9,669 nucleotides of DNA from Synergistales bacterium (GCA_025997935.1 BNVG01000075.1:1-9669); one strand, 5' to 3'. Counted from the first letter of the stretch, positions 1-8,714 are shown. The notes: generated from the letters alone by a model not told the origin. Numbers and translations are program-made.

Positions 1-10
1 CGTTCTTTTG

Positions 11-637
11 TTACGCTCCCTTACGCACTATCTCCTTAATCTTCATCAGCCTTGAGAGCGTCGAGCGTTCTTGCTCGTCGAGCTTCATGCTGATGTAACG
101 GATAGTCTCCGCGAGGTTCGGGATCATGACGTACTCCAAGGCGTTGACGCGCCGCCTCGTGCGCTCTATCTCGCCGGCCATAAGGCGAATTGCTTTCTCT
201 TTGGCAGCTAAGTCGAGCAGTCGGACTGTCAACTTGCTGAACTGCTCAAGCGCCACGTCCAAAAGCGGCGGAACCGAGGCGAAGCCGTAGTTCACGGGGT
301 TGCCCTCCTGAACGACGTGGTACTCAGGCACGATGACGCTCATCACGTTTCGCCACGTGACGGAGAGCGAGCATTTGGCGCCGGGGAACATAAGGGCTTG
401 CTCAAGCACTTCGGGCGTCGTCTGGGCGCGGGAGAGGACAAACGTGCCGAAGCACTCTTTGAGCTCTTTCTCCACCTCTTCGCGAAGCGCCTTGCCCTCG
501 CGGGCGCGCTCCAAAAACGCCTTTATCAGCGCGTCCTGCTTATCCTTGAGGAGCTTGTGGCCTCTTTTTGCGACGACATGGCGCTTTTTGAGGCGCGACA
601 ACTCCATGCGGTTGGGGTTTACATTTATGCGTGCCAT
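11..637 (-). CDS. atpD: V/A-type ATPase subunit D (central rotor shaft)
   Basis: Subunit D is the central axle of the V/A-ATPase. Its two long helices form a coiled coil that turns inside the A3B3 hexamer and passes torque through F and C to the K ring. The 208-residue product has the family's usual length. The N-terminus (MARINVNPNRMELSRLKKRH) and the C-terminal helix (IERTRRRVNALEYVMIPNL, then LDEQERSTLSRLMKIK) are typical of subunit D, with a less helical middle segment between. The start is ATG at 637, preceded by a GGGGGAG Shine-Dalgarno-like stretch and 17 nt after the atpB stop. It is the last operon gene visible. Only 10 bases follow its stop, so neither a terminator nor further genes can be judged. 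Also called ntpD. The family assignment is secure. Confidence 0.97.
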   Translation of the reverse strand: MARINVNPNRMELSRLKKRHVVAKRGHKLLKDKQDALIKAFLERAREGKALREEVEKELKECFGTFVLSRAQTTPEVLEQALMFPGAKCSLSVTWRNVMSVIVPEYHVVQEGNPVNYGFASVPPLLDVALEQFSKLTVRLLDLAAKEKAIRLMAGEIERTRRRVNALEYVMIPNLAETIRYISMKLDEQERSTLSRLMKIKEIVRKGA

Positions 638-654
638 TTCAGCACTCCCCCCGG

Positions 655-2058
655 CTAAGCCTTGTCCTTGGCTTCGAGCCTCGGCTTCAGGTACTTATCG
701 ATGTAAGCGTCGCGGACGCGCTTGAGCTCCTTGGTCGGGATCATGGTCAGAAGCTCCCAGCCGAGTTCAAGCGTGCTCTCTATCGTGCGGTTCTCGTACT
801 CGCCCTGGCGGATATACTTATCCTCAAAGACGTCGGAGAAACGCGCGAAAGCCTTGTCCTCATCCGTCAACGCGCCCTCGCCCAAGATTACGGCCAGCTC
901 CTTGGCCTCCTTGCCTCTCGCGTAGGCCGCGAAAAGCTGGTTCATGAGGTCGGCGTGGTCCTCGCGAGTCTTTCCCTTGCCGATACCCTTGTCTTTCAAG
1001 CGTGAAAGGGAGGGCAGGACGTCGACCGGCGGGTAGATGCCCTTGCGGTGCAACGCGCGGGAGAGGATTATCTGACCCTCCGTGATGTAGCCGGTGAGGT
1101 CGGGAATCGGGTGCGTCTTGTCGTCCTCGGGCATTGTGAGGATTGGAATCTGCGTGATGGAGCCGCTTTTGCCCTTGAGGCGTCCGGCGCGCTCGTACAT
1201 CGTGGCGAGGTCTGTGTAGAGGTAGCCGGGGTAGCCTCGGCGTCCGGGGACTTCCTTGCGGGCGGCGGAGATTTCACGCAGGGCCTCGCAGTAGTTCGTG
1301 AGGTCGGTCAATATGACGACGACGTGCATATCGCACTCGAAAGCTAAATACTCGGCGGCCGTGAGGGCGATACGGGGCGTGGTGATACGCTCGATCGCCG
1401 GGTCGTCGGCTAAGTTGATATAAAGCACGGTGCGCTGCAGCGCGCCCGTTTTGCGGAAGTCCTCCATAAAGAATGAGGCTTCCTCAAACGTGATGCCCAT
1501 CGCGGCGAATACGACCGCGAAGTCCTCGTGCCCGCTGATGACCGTGGCCTGACGCGCTATCTGCGCCGCCATGCGGTTGTGGGGAAGTCCGCTCGCCGAG
1601 AAAATGGGCAGCTTCTGTCCGCGAACCATCGGGTTCAGTCCGTCTATGGTAGAGATACCAGTCTGAATGAACTCGGACGGGAAGTCGCGCGAATACGGAT
1701 TCATGGGCATACCGTTTATGTCAAGCGTCTTTTGAGGTATCAGCTGCGCTCCGCCGTCTATTGGCTCGCCGCGTCCGTTGAAGACACGGCCCAGCATATC
1801 GCGCGCAACGGGCAACGTCAGCACTTTGCCGAGGAAATGCGCTTTTGTGCCCTCGATGTCGATGCCGCTCGTACCCTCGAAGACCTGAACGAGGGCGCGG
1901 GTGGATTCTATTTCCAAAACGCGTCCGCGCCGTCTTTCGCCGCTCGTTAGCTCAATCTCGACAAGCTCGTCGTAGCGCACGCCAGACGTGTTCTCGACCA
2001 TCATAAGAGGGCCGGAAAGGCCGGAGAGCGTCCTGTATTCTTTAGGCAACGTTTTCAT
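655..2058 (-). CDS. atpB: V/A-type ATPase subunit B (non-catalytic)
   Basis: Subunit B alternates with A in the A3B3 hexamer. It completes each catalytic site at the A/B interface but does not hydrolyse ATP itself. The 467-residue protein has the usual length. Where A has a P-loop, B reads [13 protein letters not shown] (about residues 154-166), which lacks the GKT motif; this is diagnostic of B. Other family blocks include [19 protein letters not shown] (about 275-293) and [10 protein letters not shown] (325-334), whose last arginine is probably the arginine finger reaching into the A-subunit site (inferred from the E. hirae enzyme). The reading frame stays open upstream to 2094, but ATG at 2058 is chosen because [13 protein letters not shown] is the family N-terminus and GGTGA lies just upstream. 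It overlaps the end of atpA by 17 nt, suggesting coupled translation of two subunits needed 1:1. Also called ntpB. Confidence 0.98.
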   Translation of the reverse strand: MKTLPKEYRTLSGLSGPLMMVENTSGVRYDELVEIELTSGERRRGRVLEIESTRALVQVFEGTSGIDIEGTKAHFLGKVLTLPVARDMLGRVFNGRGEPIDGGAQLIPQKTLDINGMPMNPYSRDFPSEFIQTGISTIDGLNPMVRGQKLPIFSASGLPHNRMAAQIARQATVISGHEDFAVVFAAMGITFEEASFFMEDFRKTGALQRTVLYINLADDPAIERITTPRIALTAAEYLAFECDMHVVVILTDLTNYCEALREISAARKEVPGRRGYPGYLYTDLATMYERAGRLKGKSGSITQIPILTMPEDDKTHPIPDLTGYITEGQIILSRALHRKGIYPPVDVLPSLSRLKDKGIGKGKTREDHADLMNQLFAAYARGKEAKELAVILGEGALTDEDKAFARFSDVFEDKYIRQGEYENRTIESTLELGWELLTMIPTKELKRVRDAYIDKYLKPRLEAKDKA

Positions 2059-3856
2059 TCTGCTCACCGCCTTCCGCTGAGACGTCGGGAACAATGGCGC
2101 TTATCTGCTCCTTGATGACGTTCTCTAACTTGTTTATGTCGTTAATCTGCTTCTCCTCGAGGTAGCGCATACGGGCTATCTGCTCGCGCACCTTGAGGTT
2201 GAAAAGGTCGTTCATCGGCGCGCCCTTTTTGAGGGCCTCCATGCCGGCGTGGTGGAATTTCACTATTGTTTTGAGCATACGGAACTGCTTATCCATGGAG
2301 GCGTAGGTATCGACCTCGTGGAAAGCGTTCTGGTGCAAAAAGTCCTCTCTGAGCGACTTCGCCGTCTCAAGCACCATGCGCTCCTCGCGGGAAAGCGCGT
2401 CTATTCCGACCAAGCGCACGACCTCGCGAAGCTGATCTTCTTCTTCAAGAAGGCTCATGGCCTCGACGCGAAGTCCGCTCCACTCGTCGTCGAAGCGGGC
2501 GTCCCAATACTCGTCGAGGGTCTGAGTGTAGAGGGAGTAGCTCGAAAGCCAGTTGATGGCCGGGAAGTGGCGCTGGTAGGCGAGGTTGGCGTCAAGGCCC
2601 CAGAAGACCTTCGTGACGCGGAGGGTGTTCTGCGTGACCGGCTCGGACAAGTCGCCGCCGGGAGGCGAGACCGCCCCGATGACGCTGACCGATCCCTCGC
2701 GCCCGTCCTTGCCCTTGACTATGCAGCGACCGGCGCGCTCGTAGAACGACGCGAGGCGCGTGCCGAGGTAGGCGGGATAGCCCTCTTCGCCGGGCATTTC
2801 CTCAAGGCGGCCTGACATCTCGCGCAGGGCCTCGGCCCAGCGGCTTGTGGAGTCGGCCATGAGAGCGACGGAGTAACCCATGTCGCGGTAGTATTCGGCC
2901 AGCGTGATGGCCGTGTATATGGACGCCTCACGGGCGGCGACGGGCATGTTAGACGTGTTGGCTATGAGCGTCGTGCGCTTCATCAGAGGATGTCCGGTCT
3001 GAGGGTCGTCGAGCTCCGGGAACTCCAAAAGCACGTCGGTCATCTCGTTTCCGCGCTCGCCGCATCCGACGTAGACGACTATCTGCGCCTGCGCCCACTT
3101 GGCGAACTGGTGCTGAATGACGGTCTTGCCCGAGCCGAAGGGCCCCGGAACGCAGGCCGTGCCGCCAAGGGCTATCGGGAAGAACGCGTCGACTATGCGC
3201 TGACCCGTGGACATCGGAACGTTGGGCGGAAGGCGCTTGGCCACCGGGCGGGGCTTACGCACCGGCCAGCGTTGAAGCATTTTGACCTCGCGCTTCGTGC
3301 CGTTGTCGTCGATGGTCGCGATAACTTCCTCAACGGTATGCTCCCCGCCGCTGATACTCTTTACCGTCCCCTTGACCCCTATCGGAACCAAGATTCTATG
3401 CTCGACGACGACGGTCTCCTGAACGATACCCAAAACGTCGCCCTCTTCGACCACGTCGCCGGCTTTGACGCGCGGCTCGAACTTCCATTTTTTGCTGCGG
3501 TTGATGGAAGGAACGTTTATTCCGCGCGATATGAAATGGCTCTTGGCCGCCTGCTCGATGAGCTCAAGCGGACGCTGAATGCCGTCGTAGAACTGCTCGA
3601 TGATTCCGGGCCCAAGCTCAACGGAAAGAGGCTCGCCCAAGCAAACGACTGGCTCTCCCGGCATAAGGCCGCTTGTCTCCTCGTAAGCCTGAATCGACGC
3701 CGTGTCGTCCTTGAGTTCGACGATCTCCCCGACAAGGCCGATGTCGCCGATATGCACAACGTCATACATGCTCGATCCCAGCATTCCCTTAGCGACAATC
3801 AAGGGGCCGGAGATACGCTCTATGACGCCTCTGATTTTATTTTCTTCATTGGGCAT
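2042..3856 (-). CDS. atpA: V/A-type ATPase catalytic subunit A
   Basis: Catalytic subunit of the soluble V1/A1 head, hydrolysing or making ATP in the cytoplasm. The product has 604 residues, close to the usual 580-600. From the N-terminus come a beta-barrel domain (about 1-75), the bulge or non-homologous region that separates A from F1 beta (about 115-190), the nucleotide-binding core, and a helical C-terminal domain. The Walker A motif is GPFGSGKT at 238-245 (K244 binds phosphate). GERGNE begins at 266 and contains the probable catalytic glutamate E267. The Walker B strand SVALMAD ends at D335, followed by [11 protein letters not shown]. All key residues are present, so the enzyme should be active. 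The start is ATG at 3856, 15 nt after the atpF stop and behind a GAGGGAAG ribosome site. Its 3' end overlaps atpB. A long open frame on the opposite strand (2990-3985) is a compositional shadow. Also called ntpA. Confidence 0.98.
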   Translation of the reverse strand: MPNEENKIRGVIERISGPLIVAKGMLGSSMYDVVHIGDIGLVGEIVELKDDTASIQAYEETSGLMPGEPVVCLGEPLSVELGPGIIEQFYDGIQRPLELIEQAAKSHFISRGINVPSINRSKKWKFEPRVKAGDVVEEGDVLGIVQETVVVEHRILVPIGVKGTVKSISGGEHTVEEVIATIDDNGTKREVKMLQRWPVRKPRPVAKRLPPNVPMSTGQRIVDAFFPIALGGTACVPGPFGSGKTVIQHQFAKWAQAQIVVYVGCGERGNEMTDVLLEFPELDDPQTGHPLMKRTTLIANTSNMPVAAREASIYTAITLAEYYRDMGYSVALMADSTSRWAEALREMSGRLEEMPGEEGYPAYLGTRLASFYERAGRCIVKGKDGREGSVSVIGAVSPPGGDLSEPVTQNTLRVTKVFWGLDANLAYQRHFPAINWLSSYSLYTQTLDEYWDARFDDEWSGLRVEAMSLLEEEDQLREVVRLVGIDALSREERMVLETAKSLREDFLHQNAFHEVDTYASMDKQFRMLKTIVKFHHAGMEALKKGAPMNDLFNLKVREQIARMRYLEEKQINDINKLENVIKEQISAIVPDVSAEGGEQNENVA

Positions 3857-3871
3857 AATTATCTTCCCTCA

Positions 3872-4225
3872 CTATCTCTCTGCAAAAATATCCATGCCGA
3901 CGGCTTTTTCGACGCTGTTTCGGATGGATGCAAGGCCAGCGCCCGTACTTCCCATTATGCCGGGCAACGGAAGAACGCTTGTTGAATAGGCGTCAATGAC
4001 GTGTTCGACCTCCTTGGTGAAGTCGACGAACAAATCTTCCTGAATAAAGACGACGGCGTAGTCCTCCCGCGCCAGTTTTTCAAGAATGTGCCCAAACTCG
4101 CCGCGCTTTTCAGGCTTCAAGGCAAAAGGAGTTATCCCGACGGCCTGGAACGGCAACACCATCTCGTAGTCTCCGATGGCCGCCATAGGCATGGCTGTCT
4201 TTGCCGTTGCTTTGTTATCTGCCAT
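3872..4225 (-). CDS. atpF: V/A-type ATPase subunit F (rotor)
   Basis: Subunit F binds subunit D in the central shaft and modulates ATPase activity. The 117-residue product contains the family pattern IGDYEMVLPFQAVGITPF near the N-terminus, then a short Rossmann-like domain with YAVVFIQEDLF, and the typical PLPGIMGSTGAG (roughly residues 87-98) near the end. The chosen start (ATG at 4225) has a good AGGAGG site 10 nt upstream. It gives a short extension (MADNKATAKTAMPM) before the usual family start. Initiation at Met13 or Met15 would remove that tail but has less ribosome-site support. The start overlaps the end of atpC by 11 nt. In E. hirae the equivalent gene is named ntpG, so symbols differ between systems. 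Confidence 0.95.
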   Translation of the reverse strand: MADNKATAKTAMPMAAIGDYEMVLPFQAVGITPFALKPEKRGEFGHILEKLAREDYAVVFIQEDLFVDFTKEVEHVIDAYSTSVLPLPGIMGSTGAGLASIRNSVEKAVGMDIFAER

Positions 4226-5210
4226 GGCTCAACAACCTCCTTGCGAACTCGCGGTTCAGGCCGTTAGCCACGCACACGAGAGCTATACGTAAATTCTTCG
4301 CTTCTTCGTCTTTTTGAAGAAGATAAAGCAGGATGTTTTCCGGGGCCTCGCTCTTGTAGCGCGCGCTGTTCAAAACCTCTATAAGCGAGGCTGAAAGCGC
4401 CTTCGACACATCGCAAAGCACGGCCTGAGTGTCAGACCTGTCCTGAATGCTATCGAATATAGCTCCGAAGCTCGTGTGAGAAAGCGATTTCCCCCAGGAT
4501 TCTAACGGCTCGCTCAGAAGACGAGAGGCGTCGTCGGGGCTTATAGTTCCGCCCTTATGGAAGTAACCGCGAACGGTCGCCGGGTCGACGTTCAGCCTCG
4601 AAAGGCGAAGCGCGCTTCCGATGTTCTCGGCGTCGATTTTATGCTCCACCCAGCGGATAATCTCAGGGATTTTGAGCTCGGAAGCCACTTTCTTCAAGGC
4701 GGTGAACAGGCAGTCGTCGATAATAAGCTCAGCGTCGCGGGCGCTTTTAGTCTGCTCCCACACCGACCAGGCGTGAGGAATGACGTCGGTCAGGCCATAA
4801 GGCAAAAACCCGTACTCCTCGCCCTCGATAGCCAGCACTAAAGTCTCGGTGTCGATAGCCCCCATTGTGGAAAGAAGGTCGTGGCGGCGCTCGCCGCCCT
4901 CACGGGCTTTGAAAACGCTCTTCAGTATGACTTTTACGTTGTTAAAGTCGTGTGGCATTCTGTAGATGTCGAGAAGCCTTTTGTCGGGCACGAACTGCTC
5001 CAAATCTTTGCACGTGGCGACAAGTTCGGCGTCGATTACTTTATCGAACGAGAGCGCGCCTCCCGCTATCCATTGCCCATAGACCGTCTCGCCAAGGGAT
5101 TTAAGCGCCTCTTCGAGCGTGACGCATTCAATCAGACGAGTGAAAAAAGCGCCGTCCAAAAAACGGTTTTCCATGGCCCTGAGACGAGCCACAGCGTACA
5201 TATAACTCAT
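4215..5210 (-). CDS. atpC: V/A-type ATPase subunit C (rotor collar on the K ring)
   Basis: Subunit C (the d/AC39-type subunit) is the funnel-shaped protein on the cytoplasmic face of the K ring that receives the D/F shaft. The 331-residue product has the normal length and is soluble, with no membrane segment. The N-terminus MSYMYAVARLRAMENRFLDG and the later YRMPHDFNNVKVILKSVFKA are typical of the family, which is built from repeated helical bundles. The start is ATG at 5210, with a strong AAGGAGG site ending 8 nt upstream. That ribosome site directly follows a 13-bp AT-rich hairpin filling the gap after atpE. Its end overlaps the atpF start. Also called ntpC. The family is certain from sequence pattern and operon position; residue-level function is not assigned. 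Confidence 0.96.
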   Translation of the reverse strand: MSYMYAVARLRAMENRFLDGAFFTRLIECVTLEEALKSLGETVYGQWIAGGALSFDKVIDAELVATCKDLEQFVPDKRLLDIYRMPHDFNNVKVILKSVFKAREGGERRHDLLSTMGAIDTETLVLAIEGEEYGFLPYGLTDVIPHAWSVWEQTKSARDAELIIDDCLFTALKKVASELKIPEIIRWVEHKIDAENIGSALRLSRLNVDPATVRGYFHKGGTISPDDASRLLSEPLESWGKSLSHTSFGAIFDSIQDRSDTQAVLCDVSKALSASLIEVLNSARYKSEAPENILLYLLQKDEEAKNLRIALVCVANGLNREFARRLLSHGR

Positions 5211-5218
5211 TCATCGCA

Positions 5219-5257
5219 CCTCCTTTTCAGAATATATAAACATAATATATTCTAAAA
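5219..5257 (-). promoter_or_regulatory. AT-rich hairpin and Shine-Dalgarno between atpE and atpC
   Basis: The atpE-atpC gap holds a near-perfect inverted repeat. Arms at 5229-5237 (AGAATATAT) and 5245-5253 (ATATATTCT) are separated by a 7-nt loop. In the minus-strand RNA the stem extends outward through one G-U pair and three A-U pairs, making 13 bp (5225-5257). It begins right after the atpE stop codon and ends at the base before the AGGAGG ribosome site of atpC (5224-5219). There is no U-run, so it does not look like an intrinsic terminator. An mRNA-processing, stability or translation-control element is inferred. Confidence 0.6.
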
Positions 5258-5836
5258 TCAGGAGAGTAGCCGACTGACGACGTCCGACTCTATATCGGGG
5301 CGAATGTCCCCCACCAGCATATCCCAGGAGCAGTTGATGTCTATTTTCCCGTTGCGTAGGATGAAACCGCCGCTTATTGGCTCACGCGATTGGGAGAAAG
5401 ATATGCGCGACTGGTGCCCGGCGTTATAGCTGTCGAGCCAAGCGCCGTCGATATAACGCTCGTTCTTGCCCACAAAGAGAACCTCGTCCCCCGTCTCTAC
5501 GGCACGCTCAAGGAGCGAGTGGGTGAAGGAAAGGTATTTGTCCCGGGGCAAATCGACTAAAAGACGCAAGGCGCTCTCGAAAGACTCCCCGATGAGACGC
5601 TGTTTTACGCCCAAATCCAATTTGGCCGCGTCGAGGTTGGCCACTATCTCGCGCCTCTTTGCGATCTCAGGCTCCTCTTTGGCAAAACGCTGCCGGTACG
5701 AGTCGCGCAAGGCCTTCGCCTCGTCGTCGGCCTTTCTGTGAACGTCCGCGACGCGGGCGTCATTCTCCGACTCCACCGCTTTTATTTGAGCCTGCGCCTC
5801 CGTGCTTATTTTTGCTTTGATATCGGCAAGCGACAT
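5258..5836 (-). CDS. atpE: V/A-type ATPase subunit E (peripheral stalk)
   Basis: Subunit E pairs with the small G/H subunit to form the peripheral stalk that keeps A3B3 from turning with the rotor. The 192-residue product starts MSLADIKAKISTEAQAQIKAV. It has a long charged, alanine-rich helical N-terminal half (about residues 1-80, the part expected to coil with G/H) and a globular C-terminal domain that includes PISGGFILRNGKIDINCSWD, a family-typical block, and ends RPDIESDVVSRLLS. The frame is open upstream to 6007, but that part is the out-of-frame end of atpK. ATG at 5836 is therefore chosen, 14 nt after the atpK stop and behind a GGGCGGGTG stretch that is only a fair ribosome site. An AT-rich hairpin follows its stop. 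Also called ntpE. Confidence 0.95.
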   Translation of the reverse strand: MSLADIKAKISTEAQAQIKAVESENDARVADVHRKADDEAKALRDSYRQRFAKEEPEIAKRREIVANLDAAKLDLGVKQRLIGESFESALRLLVDLPRDKYLSFTHSLLERAVETGDEVLFVGKNERYIDGAWLDSYNAGHQSRISFSQSREPISGGFILRNGKIDINCSWDMLVGDIRPDIESDVVSRLLS

Positions 5837-5850
5837 GAGAGACACCCGCC

Positions 5851-6333
5851 CTAACCGAGCTGGACTCCCATAAGCATAAGAATGCTCGAAAGGAGCGCCA
5901 ACACCGCGTAAGTCTCGACCATGGCCGGCAGGATTATGGCCTTGCCCATAGCCTCCGGCTTCTTCGCGATCATCTGAATGGACGCGGCCGAGGTCTTGCC
6001 CTGCCATATAGCCGAGTACCAGCCGACAAACGCGACGGGCAGACAGGAGGCCAGAATCTGCAGGCCCTGGTTCCAGGTCACGAGGACGGCCTCGCCGCCG
6101 CCCAAAAGCCCGAGCTTATTCAAGGCAAAAAACATAATAAGAAGGCCGTAAATGCCCTGTGTGCCGGGAAGAGCCTGAAGGATAAGGCAGCTTCCGAACT
6201 TGTCGGGATCCTCGGTCATAACGCCCGCGGCGCTTTCACCCGCGATTCCGATACCCACAGCAGAGCCTATTCCCGCAAGAAGCGAAGCTAAGGCCGCACC
6301 AAACAAAGCAAGCGTAAGTCCCAGATATTCCAT
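5851..6333 (-). CDS. atpK: V/A-type ATPase subunit K, 16-kDa double-hairpin rotor proteolipid, Na+ type
   Basis: K forms the membrane rotor ring that carries the ion. The 160-residue protein is a tandem duplication of a two-helix hairpin, giving four membrane helices (about 5-32, 50-77, 90-122 and 132-157). Each half carries the glycine/alanine-rich pattern of the family. Only the second half has the ion-binding carboxylate (E140 in MVETYAVL). The matching position of half one lies in LPGTQGIYG. Aligned by motif to E. hirae NtpK, the five Na+-binding side chains (L61, T64, Q65, Q110, E139 there) are all kept as L55, T58, Q59, Q111 and E140. The tyrosine after TQG is also kept (Y62). ATG at 6333 is chosen over an upstream TTG at 6354 because the GAGGAG ribosome site lies between them. 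Also called ntpK. Confidence 0.97.
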   Translation of the reverse strand: MEYLGLTLALFGAALASLLAGIGSAVGIGIAGESAAGVMTEDPDKFGSCLILQALPGTQGIYGLLIMFFALNKLGLLGGGEAVLVTWNQGLQILASCLPVAFVGWYSAIWQGKTSAASIQMIAKKPEAMGKAIILPAMVETYAVLALLSSILMLMGVQLG

Positions 6334-6379
6334 AACTTTAAGCACTCCTCTCAAGTCTTTTAAAAATGAATTTGTGAAT

Positions 6380-8401
6380 TTATCCAGCTATATCGACGTA
6401 CTCGGACGAAAGGCCAAGAGGCTTGAACGCGACGCCGCCGCCTGTGTAAAATTTACCGAAGAACTCGACATACTGCAGACGAAGCGGATGGACAAACGAG
6501 CCCAATACGTTGATGATAAGGCCGAACATGTGTCCGCCCACGATGATGGTTATGGCTGCGAGCCAACCTATGGCTGGTAGCCCGGCCGCCATGCCGCCCA
6601 GCAGATTGATTATCATTCCGATAACGGCGGAGCCGAAGCCAAGCGCCAAAAGTCTGCTGTAGCTCAGTATGTCGCCGAGGTAGGACGTCGCGCCGTAAAG
6701 CGCCAGAAGCCCTGATATGATTTTACCGAAAATGTTCTTCTTCTCGCGTCCGGCGTACCAGAAAACAAGAACGGCTCCGACCGCCGACATCACCTTGGAC
6801 GCTTCAAAGAGAAGCCCGGGCAAGGCTCCCGCCGCGCCTACGCCAAAGAGAAACAGACCGACAATAAAGAGGAACCACGATATTTTGTCCCCTATGGCGT
6901 CGGCGTAGTTTCCGTGGCGGATGTGGTCATAAGCGCCTATCAGAAGGCCAAACATGAGGTGTACGAGGCCGAAAACAAGCGAAAAGCCCAACACCAGCAT
7001 AGGGTCTTTCATGGGATCCATAATCATAATGGCGTTTTTGACTGCCCTAAGCGGCGCCATAAAGAAAAACGCGTCGATGAAGTCGCCGAAGAAACTGCCG
7101 GTAAGCACGCCGTAGATGAGCGTAGCAACCGCGCCGTAGGCGAAAATCATAATGAAGTCCTTCACCGTCTTTGGTATGCGCTTGTATTTGCGGAAAAGTA
7201 TCCACATGGCCGCCATCATAACTATGGCATAGCCGGCGTCGCCAAGGCATATCCCGAAGAACGCGAAAAAGAACGGAGCCAAAAGAGGCGTAGGGTCTGT
7301 TTCGCCGTAGGGAGGCGGGGAGTAAAGGTTGGTAAGTATCTCGAAAGGCTGTACCACGCCAATGTTCTTCATCAGCGTCGGCGGGGTTTCGCCCTCTTCG
7401 GGCGCCCTATCAAAAAGCGCTATATCGGGGCTGACGGCCTCGATTTTCTTCTTGAACTCCGGCAACGCCTCCGTCGGAATCCAGAAGTGCGTGATGAGCG
7501 TGCTTTCGGTGGCGTCGCTCGACAACATCGCTTTCGCCCGCTCCGCCATATTGTTCCAATAGTCGGAGAGTTTCTGTACAACAGGTATTGTCTCGGACGC
7601 GATTTTTTTGAGGCCTTCTAAAATCTCGGCCTCTTTTTTATCGCACTTGGCGATTTCGGCGTCGATTATTTTCGACTCGCCCTCGACGTTGCCCGTTATG
7701 TGCTCCGGAACCTCGACAAAGGACATGCCGGCGTGAACCGCAGTGTCCAAAACCTGTTGCTCCACGGCTGGCGCGTACATAAGAACGCACCAAGCCGCGC
7801 TGGTTTTAGAGGTTTTGGCTTTCTCGTCGCCAGAGCCGCAGATGAACAACTCGGTCTCTTTGGCCAAAGGCTTGAGCTCCTCAGAAAGAGAGGCTAACTG
7901 GTCTTGTTTCAGAGTCCCAACAACGCCTTTAAGAGAGCGCGTCCCATCGCCCACGACCGAAAGCGAATACGGAAAATCCTTCAATTTGAAAAGGATTTCT
8001 TTGTTGACTCTGTGCTGCGATGAAGCGACGCGCACTTCCCCAAGCGTCGTCTCCAATTCCTTGACACGTGCGGATATTTTCCCCAAATCCGTCCCCGCCG
8101 CCGTTCGCGCCATCTCCGCCATAGATAAAACCGGCCTCTCGCCCAGCATTCGGTCAAGAGACGAGACGGGGTCTGTGTAAAATGACCCAAGGGTGCGGAA
8201 AAGATAGCGAATATGCGTCACCTGCTCCTCGCATAGGGCCAGCTTTTCACCCCAGTCAGCCACGCGTAAAGCAACCGAATCGGGAGCGCCCGACGCGCTC
8301 ACAACTTGGCAAACCCCACTCTCCTGCAAGGCCTTGGCCACTTCGTCACGAACGGATTTGTGATAGTAAAGCTCCGCTTTCCTGAGCTCAGCCACGCCCA
8401 T
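6380..8401 (-). CDS. atpI: V/A-type ATPase subunit I (membrane stator)
   Basis: Subunit I (a-subunit type) is the membrane stator that provides the ion half-channels beside the K ring. The 673-residue protein has a soluble N-terminal half (about 1-365) that binds the peripheral stalks, with a helical stretch around 240-295. The C-terminal membrane half has roughly seven or eight segments, for example near 374-404, 415-439, 468-490, 508-530, 578-604 and 614-635. SYSRLLALGFG contains R583, matching the essential arginine that faces the rotor carboxylate. R641 in FVHPLRLQYVEFFGKFY matches the second conserved arginine. ATG at 8401 overlaps the upstream stalk-subunit gene by 14 nt, and a 46-nt gap separates its stop from atpK. 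Also called ntpI. Length and motif set are normal for bacterial I subunits. Confidence 0.97.
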   Translation of the reverse strand: MGVAELRKAELYYHKSVRDEVAKALQESGVCQVVSASGAPDSVALRVADWGEKLALCEEQVTHIRYLFRTLGSFYTDPVSSLDRMLGERPVLSMAEMARTAAGTDLGKISARVKELETTLGEVRVASSQHRVNKEILFKLKDFPYSLSVVGDGTRSLKGVVGTLKQDQLASLSEELKPLAKETELFICGSGDEKAKTSKTSAAWCVLMYAPAVEQQVLDTAVHAGMSFVEVPEHITGNVEGESKIIDAEIAKCDKKEAEILEGLKKIASETIPVVQKLSDYWNNMAERAKAMLSSDATESTLITHFWIPTEALPEFKKKIEAVSPDIALFDRAPEEGETPPTLMKNIGVVQPFEILTNLYSPPPYGETDPTPLLAPFFFAFFGICLGDAGYAIVMMAAMWILFRKYKRIPKTVKDFIMIFAYGAVATLIYGVLTGSFFGDFIDAFFFMAPLRAVKNAIMIMDPMKDPMLVLGFSLVFGLVHLMFGLLIGAYDHIRHGNYADAIGDKISWFLFIVGLFLFGVGAAGALPGLLFEASKVMSAVGAVLVFWYAGREKKNIFGKIISGLLALYGATSYLGDILSYSRLLALGFGSAVIGMIINLLGGMAAGLPAIGWLAAITIIVGGHMFGLIINVLGSFVHPLRLQYVEFFGKFYTGGGVAFKPLGLSSEYVDIAG

Positions 8402-8714
8402 ATCTCGCCATCACCTCTTCCGTTATCCAAGCCGCCGTTTTCGCGACTTTGTCCTTGTGCTGCGCGTAGAACGTCTTTCCGGTCGCCTCGCGCCCCGTGA
8501 CTATTTCACGAGCCTTCTCCTCGGCCTTTTTTTCAGCCGCCGAGATGTTCTCCCTAAACTGCTTAGCCGCTCCCTGCTTCGCTTCTTTCACCAGGTTCTC
8601 CGCGTCCGTCAACGCGCCGTTCAACCGCTTCGCCGCGCTCGCTCTCGCGTCGCGCAAGCCGGCCGCCGCCTTATCTTCCGCCGCCTTGATTTCATCGACA
8701 AGATTTGCCGCCAT
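8388..8714 (-). CDS. V/A-type ATPase peripheral-stalk subunit G/H
   Basis: First gene of the operon. It encodes a 108-residue, highly charged, alanine- and lysine-rich protein with almost no proline or aromatic residues, as expected for one long helix. Small proteins of this kind (G in Thermus, AhaH in archaea, NtpF in E. hirae) form a right-handed coiled coil with subunit E. The assignment rests on composition, length and its place directly before subunit I; this family is poorly conserved, so no catalytic motif exists to check. The frame is open upstream to 8822, but ATG at 8714 (MAANLVDEIKAAEDKAAAG) is chosen because a GGGGGG-containing ribosome site lies just before it and the upstream residues resemble no stalk protein. 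Its stop overlaps the atpI start in the arrangement TATGGGCGTGGCTGA. Confidence 0.88.
   Translation of the reverse strand: MAANLVDEIKAAEDKAAAGLRDARASAAKRLNGALTDAENLVKEAKQGAAKQFRENISAAEKKAEEKAREIVTGREATGKTFYAQHKDKVAKTAAWITEEVMARYGRG

Noticed and set aside
2990..3985. Long open frame on the plus strand opposite atpA (331 codons).
   Set aside because: It lies fully antisense to a clear catalytic subunit, has no recognisable domain, and is explained by high GC and third-position bias of atpA.
5225..5257. Intrinsic terminator between atpE and atpC.
   Set aside because: The stem is AT-rich, there is no U-run after it, and atpC with a strong ribosome site follows at once.
5837..6007. Extended upstream reading of the atpE frame.
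   Set aside because: It overlaps the atpK 3' end out of frame and has no subunit E character; ATG 5836 gives the family N-terminus.
6914..7621. Open frame on the plus strand opposite atpI (235 codons).
   Set aside because: Low-complexity, very basic translation rich in His, Arg and Lys, typical of an antisense shadow; atpI on the other strand is certain.
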